Part shown: positions 14,990-22,762 of the stretch, piece by piece
Position numbering within the stretch: the first letter of the stretch is position 1
How the letters are laid out: each line of letters starts with the position of its first letter
Assembly: GCA_938020565.1 (NCBI GenBank)
Contig: CALIHP010000074.1
Coordinates: 1-32,650 of the forward strand
Direction: 5' to 3'
Source of the DNA: an uncultured Anaerolineaceae bacterium
Lineage (GTDB): Bacteria; Chloroflexota; Anaerolineae; Anaerolineales; Anaerolineaceae
Length of the DNA: 32,650 bases
Notes under the pieces: model-generated
What the model was told of the DNA's origin: nothing
Databases searched by the model: none
What the model saw: the letters and a program-made list of their open reading frames with translations, nothing else
Translations under genes and position numbers: made by a program

Positions 14990-16954
14990 TCAATCAGAAT
15001 TATCCGCTTCGCGGGAGATTTCAATCGTGAATTTTCCCGCCGCGCGCGACGCACGGTTCATCGATGTCACCCCGAAGACGCAGCGCTCCGCTTCGCCATC
15101 GGAAGCTGCAAACGAACAGTTGAATCGAAACGGAACGCCGGGAGCGGATTTTTCCGCCCAATACAGCGGATCTTTTTTCTTTTCGCTCGGTTCAGTCGCC
15201 GGATCCGCCGCTCCGGCAGGCAGGACGCGGCCCACCACGCCAAACGGAAGCGGGAGCCGGTTTTCCATAACGAAGAATCCATTCCGCGACGTCTTCCAGC
15301 CCGTTTCCCCGGTTTCAACCGTGTCGACCGGATCCACATAGCCAATCGCATCGATCCGAAAATCGTCCAGAAGAACCCCGTCGCAGCTGACCGCCTGGTC
15401 CGTGATAACGTCGAATCGAAGCGTCAGCCGCTCCCCGGCAAACTCGCTGATATCGAGCTCCATCCGTTCCCAGTCTCCGTTCCGTCCGCTCAATCCGTTC
15501 CCCAAACTGAATTCGGCAGTCCGGTCCTCCTGTCCGCCCGGAAGCGGAAGAACCCGCCAGTTCGCCCCATCGTCAATCGACGCTAACAGGTATAAATAAT
15601 CATAATCCGGTTCCAGGTCATAACGGATCGAGAACGAGAAGCGGATCGGCACGGCGTCCCCCGGAAGATTGAAGACGCGTTCCAGCGACGCAACCGAATT
15701 GCTCTCAGCTCCTGACCAGAAGAAAGGCCCATCGTTCGGTTCGGCGATCGAAGTCAGAGGAACCGTCGGCTCGAACGCAACGCTGATCCGCGCGCCGCCA
15801 TCGCGGCAGCCCACGCTGAAAAAACGGGTTCCATACGGAAGCGTCTCGCCCGAAATCGTCCCGTTTTCACAGCTCAGCTCCGTTATCGACGCCGCACGGT
15901 CGGGAACCGGCGCGCGATCGAGCGAAAGATAGCCGTTCTCCGTCCGCTCTTCGAAGAGCAGCGCCAGATTCGCCTTGACCCAGTCCAGATAGACGTCGTC
16001 GGCGCTTAGCTCCGAACCAACCGCCGACAGCGCTTCGTCCAGACCGTCCAGGTTATTCCCCTGCGCCAGGGCCCAGGGGCGCAGGAATTCAACGCCGAAT
16101 CGTTCGCTCACGTATTTAACGAACAGGTACGACGCTCCATAGTTGGGGATCGCCGACGGTTCCGTCCGCCAGAGCGTCATCGACGTATCCGGATTGCGGA
16201 AGAACGCGTTTTCGTACATGTCGCTGAACCGTTCGCCCGTAAACGCTTCGGCGAAGCCGGAAAAGCCCTCGTCGATATTCGAGCCTTCGTTCGCATCCTG
16301 AAAAAAATGGATCATGTGCTGGAACTCATGGCTCAGCGTATTCACGATTCGCGCTCCGTCATAACGGAGAAGCTCGTCGCTCAGCATGAACATCTCCATC
16401 CCGTTCGATTTCGGGACGATATCCGGATGAACCGTGTCGCGCGAAGAGAAATAGCCTAAGATCCCGCGCCCGAGCTTATTCGTAATCAGCGCATGAATTC
16501 GCCGATCGCCGTCAATTCCGGGAGACGCTTCCGACCCAAAAACCTGATGCATCAGCGGAACTACCCGCTCGTCAAAATCGCGCAGCCCCTCCACAATCGT
16601 TTCCGGAAGCTTCCGGCTCAAATCCCGATCGAGCCAGACGACGAGCGAATCGCCGATCCAGACAATCTCGCCGTCAGCCTCGACCGTTTCCGAGTTATCA
16701 GAGTCGATAATGTAGAAAATGCGCCGGTCTCCGATTTTCCAGTCCGGCGGAACGAGCGTCCGCAGCGGGACCGTCGTTTTCCCATAACGAAGCGCAAGCT
16801 CTTCCCAATCAAACGCCCCGTCGCTCTCCGACGCCGCCGGAAAAACCGCGGCGGGACGATCCCATGCGGCCGAAACAGACCGGCCCTCCGTCAGTCCCAG
16901 GGCCCGGCAGCAAATCAGCGCCATCAGAACCGCCGCGCCACGCCGAAGCTTCAT
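14990..16954 (-). CDS. Secreted metallopeptidase, M30 (hyicolysin)-like
   Basis: A 654-residue exported protein. Residues 1-21 form a signal peptide or anchor (KLRRGAAVLMALICC). The zinc site HEFQH is at 209-213, followed by NIDEGFSGFAEAF with E229 as likely third ligand, the layout of M30 hyicolysin and related gluzincins. The C-terminal 350 residues are beta-rich and resemble a jelly-roll or immune-inhibitor-A-like module. I chose ATG 16954 rather than an upstream start because it begins the signal peptide and overlaps the previous stop (ATGA, 16951-16954). It is the last gene of a coupled cassette with O-antigen-ligase-like and Wzz-like proteins. Substrate is unknown. Confidence 0.75.
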   Translation of the reverse strand: MKLRRGAAVLMALICCRALGLTEGRSVSAAWDRPAAVFPAASESDGAFDWEELALRYGKTTVPLRTLVPPDWKIGDRRIFYIIDSDNSETVEADGEIVWIGDSLVVWLDRDLSRKLPETIVEGLRDFDERVVPLMHQVFGSEASPGIDGDRRIHALITNKLGRGILGYFSSRDTVHPDIVPKSNGMEMFMLSDELLRYDGARIVNTLSHEFQHMIHFFQDANEGSNIDEGFSGFAEAFTGERFSDMYENAFFRNPDTSMTLWRTEPSAIPNYGASYLFVKYVSERFGVEFLRPWALAQGNNLDGLDEALSAVGSELSADDVYLDWVKANLALLFEERTENGYLSLDRAPVPDRAASITELSCENGTISGETLPYGTRFFSVGCRDGGARISVAFEPTVPLTSIAEPNDGPFFWSGAESNSVASLERVFNLPGDAVPIRFSFSIRYDLEPDYDYLYLLASIDDGANWRVLPLPGGQEDRTAEFSLGNGLSGRNGDWERMELDISEFAGERLTLRFDVITDQAVSCDGVLLDDFRIDAIGYVDPVDTVETGETGWKTSRNGFFVMENRLPLPFGVVGRVLPAGAADPATEPSEKKKDPLYWAEKSAPGVPFRFNCSFAASDGEAERCVFGVTSMNRASRAAGKFTIEISREADNSD

Positions 16955-18411
16955 GCGTCGTCCCTCCGATCCAGGGCGGGACAAGCGGCGAGCGACGCCC
17001 CGGCGCTGATCCCGACGCTGACCCAAAGGTACGGGAGCGCGAACGTATCGACGCTGAACCCCTCGATTAAAAATGCGATCAGCGTAAAACAGGCGGCCAA
17101 TCCCACAGACCGCAAAATGGGCGCCGCGTTCCTGGACAGCCGCCGCGCCGCCGCGAACGACGAGATCAGCCAGCTCGCAAACAAGGCGAACCCGATCACG
17201 CCCGTTTCCGCCAGCAGCCGGATCCAGAAGCTCTTGATATTCAGCAGCGTTTCAGATCGAAAAAGCAGGTCCCGAACTTCAACAAGCCGCAGCGCAGTCG
17301 GCGAAAGCACGTCCGGAATATAGAACCCCGCCTGTCCCAGCCCTGCGCCCATGATCGGTTTTTCCGAGAAAACGTTCCAGCCAGCTTCCCAATACACGAA
17401 GCGCGAAGCCAGGCTCAGCTTCTCAGCCAAATACGCCGCCGCGTCGGACCGCCCGCTCAAGTTCAGCGTAAACAGCTCGCGCATTCGATAATCGAGCCGC
17501 GTCAGCGTCCAAAGCACAAGAAAGCCAACGGCCGGAAGCAGGACGATCAACGCCAGGACGCGCAGCCGCCGCCGTCTTCTCGCCGCCAGATCGGGAACCC
17601 GACCGGACGAAAAAGAGCTCCGTCCAATCGCGAGCGCGCTCAGGACCAGCGCAAACGCCGCCAGTCCGACCCGCGACAACGTCAGGTACAGCACCACCGC
17701 GCCGAGGCCCAGCAGGATCGTTTCAATCGTCATCCGCCCGCGCCGCCAGTCATGCGCGGTTGTTCCCTGAACCGTCGCCGCCAGCCACCAAGGCAGGTAC
17801 AGCAGGTTCAGCTGATGCGCCAGCCAGGACGGCTCCAGCGTAAATCCGACGAAACGCTGGCGGAAGAGGGTCCCGACCGAAATAACCGACTGCGCCCGGC
17901 GCATCCAATCCGGATAGCCCTGACGCGTATACCAGAAAGCCGCCTGAAGCAGCGTCCAGATCAGGACGATGACCCCGCACCAATTGATCCAACGCATCGC
18001 AGCGCGAATCCGATCCGGCGTCTGGCAATATGCCATTGCCGTCAGAAAAAAGATCAATCCAATCGCTAACGTCAGCGACGCGTTCAGCGCGCTGCGCAGC
18101 GGGGAAGCGTTTTTATAAAAAACTCCTTCCGAGCCGGGGAACCGCGCGAACGTCAGCGCCACGGCGACGAGCGCAAACAGGAAAATCGGCGCCGCGGTTG
18201 AAGCGAATTTCAAGCGCCCGTTGATCCAACGCGGAAACAGCCACCCAATCAGCAACACCCCCGCGATCAGCCCGGAAGGCGCGGCGACAACGTCCGACCC
18301 AACCAGCCGAACGATCAGCGGCATGGAGGTCACCGGCAACAGCAGGAAAAAAGACGCCCAGACGATCGGCCACAGCCGGCTCCAGCGAACAGCAAAGGCT
18401 CGACCGTTCAT
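16951..18411 (-). CDS. O-antigen ligase / polymerase family membrane protein
   Basis: A 486-residue polytopic protein with about 11-12 helices and a large loop, of the Wzy_C/O-antigen ligase superfamily that polymerises or ligates undecaprenyl-linked glycans. The C-terminal loop has the family pattern SRFVYWEAGWNVFSEKPI followed by GAGLGQ, and an earlier FTLEPSWLAH segment. ATG 18411 is preferred over an upstream in-frame start because it follows the preceding stop with a 4-nt ATGA overlap and begins the first hydrophobic domain. Whether it acts as ligase, polymerase or in glycosylation of proteins cannot be told. Confidence 0.8.
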   Translation of the reverse strand: MNGRAFAVRWSRLWPIVWASFFLLLPVTSMPLIVRLVGSDVVAAPSGLIAGVLLIGWLFPRWINGRLKFASTAAPIFLFALVAVALTFARFPGSEGVFYKNASPLRSALNASLTLAIGLIFFLTAMAYCQTPDRIRAAMRWINWCGVIVLIWTLLQAAFWYTRQGYPDWMRRAQSVISVGTLFRQRFVGFTLEPSWLAHQLNLLYLPWWLAATVQGTTAHDWRRGRMTIETILLGLGAVVLYLTLSRVGLAAFALVLSALAIGRSSFSSGRVPDLAARRRRRLRVLALIVLLPAVGFLVLWTLTRLDYRMRELFTLNLSGRSDAAAYLAEKLSLASRFVYWEAGWNVFSEKPIMGAGLGQAGFYIPDVLSPTALRLVEVRDLLFRSETLLNIKSFWIRLLAETGVIGFALFASWLISSFAAARRLSRNAAPILRSVGLAACFTLIAFLIEGFSVDTFALPYLWVSVGISAGASLAACPALDRRDDA

Positions 18412-19169
18412 GCGCCCGTCCGCAGCTCCCGTCCGCGTCGGATCCGCGACACGATCCAGGCGACCGCAACCGCAGCCGCCGCGCCGAGAATCGCGCCGCA
18501 AAGCGCGAAGACCGCGCGCGTTCCCGTCAGCCGCCGTATTCGAATCCCGTCAAAATCCGGCGTTCCAAACCGAAGCGCCGATGAAACCCCCGCGCTCAGC
18601 CGTTCATACCTCGCCGCCTCCGCGCCCAGCCGTTCGATCTCCCGGTCCAACGCTGCGCCGCTCAACTCGCAGCGTTTCGAGGAGGGTTCCGCGGCTAAAT
18701 CCAGCCCGCAACGGACCATCCCCGCCAAAGCCGAATGGACCGCGTCGGCTTGAAGCGCAGAGCGAACCTTCGCCGCCAGCACCGCCGACGTCGATTCCAG
18801 CCAGAGCTGCGCCCGAACCAACGCTTCAACCTCGGACGAGCCTCGAACTGACAGGATCATGCGGTCGTTCGTACGCTGAACCGAGGCGATCGCCCGAAAA
18901 GCGGCCGGCTGGAGCCCCGTTTTCGCGGACACGCCATTCAAAACCTCCGCCGAAACCGCGACATCTTCACAGGCGGCGATCATACGATCGACGTCCAGAT
19001 CGGAAAGCGCCCCAGTCGCCGAAAAATCGACCGAAAGCGACTGCGCCGCGCTCGCGAGATAAACCGGAGCGGATAAATCTGAAAGAAAGACGCCGGCGAT
19101 CCCGCCAACCGCGATCAGCAGCGCCGTCAGCCACCAACGTTTTACGAAGAAATTCAACAGATATTCCAT
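18408..19169 (-). CDS. Wzz-like chain-length determinant protein
   Basis: A 253-residue protein with an N-terminal helix (about 12-30), a central extracytoplasmic part of about 180 residues with helical character, and a C-terminal helix (about 218-240) followed by a basic tail. This is the polysaccharide co-polymerase (Wzz/BY-kinase adaptor) topology. No kinase domain is attached. It is first in a three-gene coupled operon with the O-antigen-ligase-like gene and the metallopeptidase. Its likely role is setting the length of the glycan made by its neighbour. Confidence 0.7.
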   Translation of the reverse strand: MEYLLNFFVKRWWLTALLIAVGGIAGVFLSDLSAPVYLASAAQSLSVDFSATGALSDLDVDRMIAACEDVAVSAEVLNGVSAKTGLQPAAFRAIASVQRTNDRMILSVRGSSEVEALVRAQLWLESTSAVLAAKVRSALQADAVHSALAGMVRCGLDLAAEPSSKRCELSGAALDREIERLGAEAARYERLSAGVSSALRFGTPDFDGIRIRRLTGTRAVFALCGAILGAAAAVAVAWIVSRIRRGRELRTGA

Positions 19170-19276
19170 GCTCCCAATTATAGCCGTTTCTTTTCACTCG
19201 TTTTCATACTCGCTTTTATCCGGAAAAGACCGGGCGATCGAATCATAATCGCGGTTCTGCACGCTCCGGTCGGATT

Positions 19277-19282
19277 TATAAT
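19277..19282 (+). promoter_or_regulatory. Candidate -10 box of kimA
   Basis: TATAAT at 19277-19282 has only a weak -35 candidate (TTCTGC, 17 bp upstream). Transcription from here would give a 5' UTR of about 110 nt that is A-rich and ends in the hairpin at 19378-19391. Confidence 0.4.
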
Positions 19283-19377
19283 GGATTGAAAGAACAGGTT
19301 GAAATCCGGCGAAAAAGGGAAAAAACCGCGAAAATCCGCCGGAAATTGAAAAAAAAGCGAAAAAGAAAGGGCTTTTT

Positions 19378-19391
19378 CCCGGCATTCCGGG
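19378..19391 (+). promoter_or_regulatory. Hairpin covering the kimA ribosome-binding region
   Basis: CCCGG/CCGGG with a CATT loop sits 8 nt before ATG 19400. The only purine-rich ribosome-binding candidate, GGGG at 19389-19392, forms the 3' arm, so the hairpin could limit translation. No match to the c-di-AMP (ydaO) riboswitch was seen upstream. Confidence 0.35.
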
Positions 19392-19399
19392 GTAAAAAC

Positions 19400-21346
19400 A
19401 TGAATAAAACCGAAAATCAGCTGTCAGAAGCGACAGCGGAAAAACCGCGCCCGTTCGCGATCATCGAACGGCTCCTCATCGGGAAGCCGTTAGCGACCGA
19501 AGCGTTGGCGCATGAGACGATCGGGAAAGGCGTCGGCCTGGCCGTCTTCGCTTCCGACGCGTTATCGTCCATGGCGTATTCGACGCAGGAGATGATGTTC
19601 GTGCTGGCGGCGGCGGGAACGGCGGGATTCAATTTCATCATGCCGCTGACACTGCTGACCGTCGCGCTGCTGGCGCTGTTGACAATTTCGTATGAACAGA
19701 CGATCCACGCCTATCCGAACGGAGGCGGCGCCTATATCGTTTCCCGCGATAACCTGGGCGACGTTCCGGCGATGATCGCCGCGGCCGCGCTGCTGACCGA
19801 TTATATTCTGACCGTCGCGGTCTCGATCTCCTCCGGCGTCTCGCAAATTACTTCGATCTTTCCCGAATATTACGCGTACCGCGTCTGGATCGCCGTTGTC
19901 TTCGTCCTGATCGTCATGCTCATCAATTTACGCGGAGTCAAGGAAGCCGGAATCGTCTTCGCGATCCCGACGTATATCTTTTTAGGCGCGATTGCCCTGA
20001 TGGTCCTGATCGGATTCTTCCGATTTTTTACCGGATCGCTGGGGACGGTCGTCGATCCGCCGCGGCTGGAAATCGACGGCGGGTTTCAGGCGGTCAGCCT
20101 TTTCCTGATCCTGAAGGCGTTCGCGACCGGAACGACCGCGCTGACCGGCGTTGAAGCGATTTCGAACGGGATCACCGCGTTTAAAGAACCGCGGACGAAA
20201 AACGCAGGCCAGACGCTGATGATGATGTCGACGATTTTAGGCGTGCTGCTGATCGCGGTTTCCTTCCTGAGTTTCCGCGCGCAGGCCGTTCCTTCCGAAT
20301 TGGAAGGAAATATTTCGCAGCTCGCGCGCACGGTCTACGGCTCAAAAAACCTGCTCTACCTGATTACCGTCGGGGCCACGATGATTATTCTGGTCATGGC
20401 GGCGAATACGGCGTTCGCCGGGTTTCCGCGGTTGAGCGCGATCCTCGCGCAGGACGGATTCCTCCCGCGCCGGTTCGCCTGGAAAGGAACGCGCCTCGTC
20501 TTCACGTCCGGAATTATCTTCCTGTCGATCGTCGCGATCGCGCTGATCCTCTTCTTTCAGGCCAGCGTCAACCGCCTGATCCCGCTGTACGCGGTCGGCG
20601 TTTTCTTCTCGTTCACGCTTTCGCAGTTCGGCATGGCAAAACGATGGCGAAAGAGCGGACAGCTTTCCAGCGGCGAATCGATCGAGACGCACGGGAACCC
20701 ACTGACCTACGATCCAAAATGGGCGTTCAAAATGATCGCCAACGGTGTCGGCGCGGCCGCCTCCGCAGCGATCGCGCTCGTTTTCGCCATTACAAAATTT
20801 ACCTCGGGCGCATGGGTGATCCTGATCCTGACGCCGCTCCTCGTTCTCCTCTTTGCGCAGATCAAGCGTCATTATGACTGGGTCGCGCGCAGCCTGTCCC
20901 TGAGCCATGGGGTATCGCGATCGGTCGAGATTAATAAGAATCATATGATCCTGCTCCTGAGCGGCGTGCATCAGTCTTCGCTGAAAGCGTATCATTACGC
21001 GAAAACCTTAGCGCCGGAGCTGGAAGTCGTTCATGTCGAAATCGACCCGGAAAAAACCGAAAAAATGCGCCAAAGCTGGGAGAAATGGAGCGACGGCGAT
21101 CCGCTGATCGTGCTCCCCTCCCCGTATCGGCACCTGCTCACGCCGATCCTGAAATTTATAACCGACCGCGCCAATGCGTTAGCTCCCGACGAAGTCCTTA
21201 CGGTTCTCGTCCCACGTTTTATCAGCGACGCCGTCGGCGGCTCGCTTCTCCACGCGAATAATGCGGACGTGCTGCGAAAGGCGTTGATCGGGTTCCCGAA
21301 AATCGTCGTAACCGAAATTCCGTTTAACCTGAACGAAATTCAATAG
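19400..21346 (+). CDS. kimA: KimA-like potassium importer (APC superfamily)
   Basis: A 648-residue membrane protein of the APC superfamily, most like Bacillus KimA (formerly YdaO), a high-affinity H+/K+ symporter. The N-terminus has the characteristic segment LLIGKPLATEALAHETIGKG, followed by AVFASDALSSMAYSTQEMMFVL. About 12 membrane helices follow, then a cytoplasmic C-terminal domain of about 130 residues (from HMILLLSGVHQSSLKAYHYA onward) with a UspA-like alpha/beta pattern, as in KimA. ATG 19400 is chosen because the upstream in-frame extension is very basic and lies near the promoter. Annotation as a generic amino-acid permease is the main alternative. In Firmicutes KimA is controlled by c-di-AMP. 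Confidence 0.8.
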   Translation: MNKTENQLSEATAEKPRPFAIIERLLIGKPLATEALAHETIGKGVGLAVFASDALSSMAYSTQEMMFVLAAAGTAGFNFIMPLTLLTVALLALLTISYEQTIHAYPNGGGAYIVSRDNLGDVPAMIAAAALLTDYILTVAVSISSGVSQITSIFPEYYAYRVWIAVVFVLIVMLINLRGVKEAGIVFAIPTYIFLGAIALMVLIGFFRFFTGSLGTVVDPPRLEIDGGFQAVSLFLILKAFATGTTALTGVEAISNGITAFKEPRTKNAGQTLMMMSTILGVLLIAVSFLSFRAQAVPSELEGNISQLARTVYGSKNLLYLITVGATMIILVMAANTAFAGFPRLSAILAQDGFLPRRFAWKGTRLVFTSGIIFLSIVAIALILFFQASVNRLIPLYAVGVFFSFTLSQFGMAKRWRKSGQLSSGESIETHGNPLTYDPKWAFKMIANGVGAAASAAIALVFAITKFTSGAWVILILTPLLVLLFAQIKRHYDWVARSLSLSHGVSRSVEINKNHMILLLSGVHQSSLKAYHYAKTLAPELEVVHVEIDPEKTEKMRQSWEKWSDGDPLIVLPSPYRHLLTPILKFITDRANALAPDEVLTVLVPRFISDAVGGSLLHANNADVLRKALIGFPKIVVTEIPFNLNEIQ

Positions 21347-21415
21347 CCGATTTATTCAGAGAAAAATTGCCTGTCATATTCTTTCCGCAGGGAGAAATCA
21401 TTTATCGGAATAAAG

Positions 21416-21424
21416 TGATATAAA
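21416..21424 (+). promoter_or_regulatory. Extended -10 promoter of the Phe leader
   Basis: TGaTATAAA (hexamer 21419-21424) matches the extended -10 consensus; no -35 is apparent. Seven nt separate it from the leader ATG at 21432, the same distance as in the arg leader. Confidence 0.55.
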
Positions 21425-21431
21425 CGGAGAC

Positions 21432-21512
21432 ATGAACAAATCGATCGCCTTTGCACATTTCTTTTTCTTTTTTGGCTTTGATCGCCGGCTGAAACCTGTG
21501 CAGCGCGGATAG
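21432..21512 (+). CDS. Phenylalanine-rich leader peptide (attenuator peptide)
   Basis: This 26-codon ORF runs from ATG 21432 to TAG 21510-21512. Its core reads SIAFAHFFFFFGFD: seven Phe codons, five of them consecutive (TTC TTT TTC TTT TTT at 21459-21473). It closely resembles in design the enterobacterial PheL and PheM leaders. GGAG at 21426-21429 is only 2 nt from the ATG, too close for a normal Shine-Dalgarno; with the -10 box 7 nt upstream, leaderless translation is more likely. A terminator follows 25 nt after the stop, and the last third of the ORF encodes an antiterminator strand. The downstream gene is a PF04392-type ABC substrate-binding protein. Stalling on Phe codons should switch that gene on. 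Confidence 0.85.
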   Translation: MNKSIAFAHFFFFFGFDRRLKPVQRG

Positions 21513-21551
21513 ATTTGCTCGTCCACCCGGAAAAGCGACCTCCTGCACAGG
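21495..21551 (+). promoter_or_regulatory. Antiterminator pairing of the Phe leader
   Basis: CCTGTGCAG (21495-21503) is perfectly complementary over 9 bp to CTGCACAGG (21543-21551). The latter comprises part of the terminator 5' arm, its loop and the first base of the 3' arm. The two structures are therefore mutually exclusive. The first segment lies 7-15 nt before the leader stop: covered when the ribosome finishes, exposed when it stalls at 21459-21479. A weak upstream hairpin (GCTG 21488-21491 with CAGC 21501-21504) could act as protector. Confidence 0.7.
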
Positions 21552-21565
21552 CAGGAGGTTTTTTT
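21538..21565 (+). terminator. Intrinsic terminator (attenuator) before the first binding protein
   Basis: ACCTCCTGC (21538-21546) pairs with GCAGGAGGT (21551-21559), a perfect 9-bp stem with a 4-nt loop, followed by seven T (21559-21565). It lies between the leader ORF and the ribosome-binding site of the substrate-binding protein gene. Confidence 0.85.
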
Positions 21566-21607
21566 ATTCCGGGAACCGATTCTATTCAATAAAGATAGGA
21601 GTGAACC

Positions 21608-22597
21608 ATGTTAAAGAAGAGAATTTTATCTGTGTTGATTGTCGTTTTGACGCTTTCATTGACCGTCTGCCTTGCCAGCGCGCAGGACGCTGGAACCCGT
21701 TTCAACGTCGGCGTTCTGCAGCTCGTTGAGCATGCGTCTCTGGACGCCGCCTACGAAGGCTTCATCGCAGGATTGGCGGATGCCGGATTTGTCGAAGGTG
21801 AAAACCTGACGATCGATTTCCAGAACGCCCAGGCCGACCAATCCAACATGGTCACGATCAGCGAACGTTTCGTCAAGAATAAAGTCGACCTGATTCTCGC
21901 GATCGCGACCCCGGCCGCCCAGGCGGTCGCCGCGGCGACGACCGAAATCCCGATCGTCTTCACGGCCGTAACCGATCCGGTCGAAGCCCGTCTCGTTGAA
22001 TCGCTTGAAGCGCCGGGAACGAATATCACGGGTGTCAGCGACGCGGGGCCGATCGAAGAGCAAATCGAACTCATCGCCGCGCTCGTTCCCGAGGCTAAAA
22101 CGATCGGAATTTTGTACAATTCGTCGGAAGTCAATTCAGAAATCCAGGCCAAACAGGCGGAAGCGGCCGCCAAGCGGATCGGGTTGGAAGTAAAGTTCGG
22201 GACGGTCGCCTCGGTCAACGATATTGAGCAGGTCCTAACGTCAATTGCGGACGACGTCGAAGCGATCTACCTGCCGACCGATAATACCTTCGCCTCGGCG
22301 ATGGCGAATGTCGCCAAGGTCACAGAAGCGAAAAAGCTCCCGGTCGTCGCCGGGGCGCAGAGCATGGTCGAAGAAGGCGGGCTCGCCACGATCGGGCTGG
22401 ATTACTATAAACTGGGCCTGCAGACAGGCGCAATGGCGGCGAAGATCCTGAACGGTGAAAGCGAACCCGCGACGACGCCGGTTGAGACGCTTCAGGATAC
22501 CGATCTGATGATCAATTTTGATACCGCGAAAGCGATCGGCTATACTTTCCCGCCCGAAATTCTCGCGGAAGCCACGATTAAAATCGGGAAAGAATAG
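21608..22597 (+). CDS. ABC transporter substrate-binding protein, PF04392/TrpX-type (predicted Phe/aromatic)
   Basis: A 329-residue exported protein with a signal peptide (MLKKRILSVLIVVLTLSLT, then cleavage near LASAQDA). The mature part is a two-lobe periplasmic-binding fold with the family phrases FNVGVLQLVEHASLDAAYEGF, IDFQNAQADQ and IGILYNSSEVNS. The family includes streptococcal TrpX, a tryptophan uptake component. AGGAG (21597-21601) lies 6 nt before the ATG. It is controlled by the Phe-rich leader attenuator, which suggests phenylalanine or another aromatic amino acid as ligand; this is inference. No permease or ATPase gene accompanies it. A paralogue follows at 22763. Confidence 0.88.
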   Translation: MLKKRILSVLIVVLTLSLTVCLASAQDAGTRFNVGVLQLVEHASLDAAYEGFIAGLADAGFVEGENLTIDFQNAQADQSNMVTISERFVKNKVDLILAIATPAAQAVAAATTEIPIVFTAVTDPVEARLVESLEAPGTNITGVSDAGPIEEQIELIAALVPEAKTIGILYNSSEVNSEIQAKQAEAAAKRIGLEVKFGTVASVNDIEQVLTSIADDVEAIYLPTDNTFASAMANVAKVTEAKKLPVVAGAQSMVEEGGLATIGLDYYKLGLQTGAMAAKILNGESEPATTPVETLQDTDLMINFDTAKAIGYTFPPEILAEATIKIGKE

Positions 22598-22704
22598 TCG
22601 AACAGGAAGCGGCCGTGCGGTCAACAAAATTAAAATCCGCCGATTTGCTTTAGCGCTTTACACTGTAACGCTTTATGGTAGTAAAATAAGGAAAACGAAT
22701 CGTC

Positions 22705-22734
22705 AGGCGGAAACGCTTCCCGCTTCCGCCTTTT
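22705..22734 (+). terminator. Terminator-like hairpin between the two binding-protein genes
   Basis: AGGCGGAA (22705-22712) pairs with TTCCGCCT (22724-22731), with an 11-nt loop and TTTT (22731-22734). A possible promoter (TTTACA 22657, TAAAAT 22682, 19-bp spacer) precedes it, but no leader peptide was found. It may terminate the first gene or limit read-through. Confidence 0.55.
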
Positions 22735-22762
22735 ACAAGATCATCTTTTTAGGAGCTACGTT

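Noticed and set aside
18221..19183. 320-aa plus-strand Pro/Arg-rich ORF
   Set aside because: Antisense to the Wzz-like gene; low-complexity Pro/Arg/Ser composition typical of a shadow in GC-rich DNA.
19283..19399. c-di-AMP (ydaO) riboswitch before kimA
   Set aside because: The leader is A-rich and lacks the conserved helices and motifs of that riboswitch.
21480..21565. T-box riboswitch before the first binding protein
   Set aside because: Streptococcal trpX genes use T-boxes, but the conserved AGGGTGGNACCGCG motif is absent; the Phe-codon leader explains the terminator better.
22675..22689. Second leader peptide before the 22763 gene
   Set aside because: The only ATG ORF upstream of the hairpin is four codons long with no amino-acid bias.
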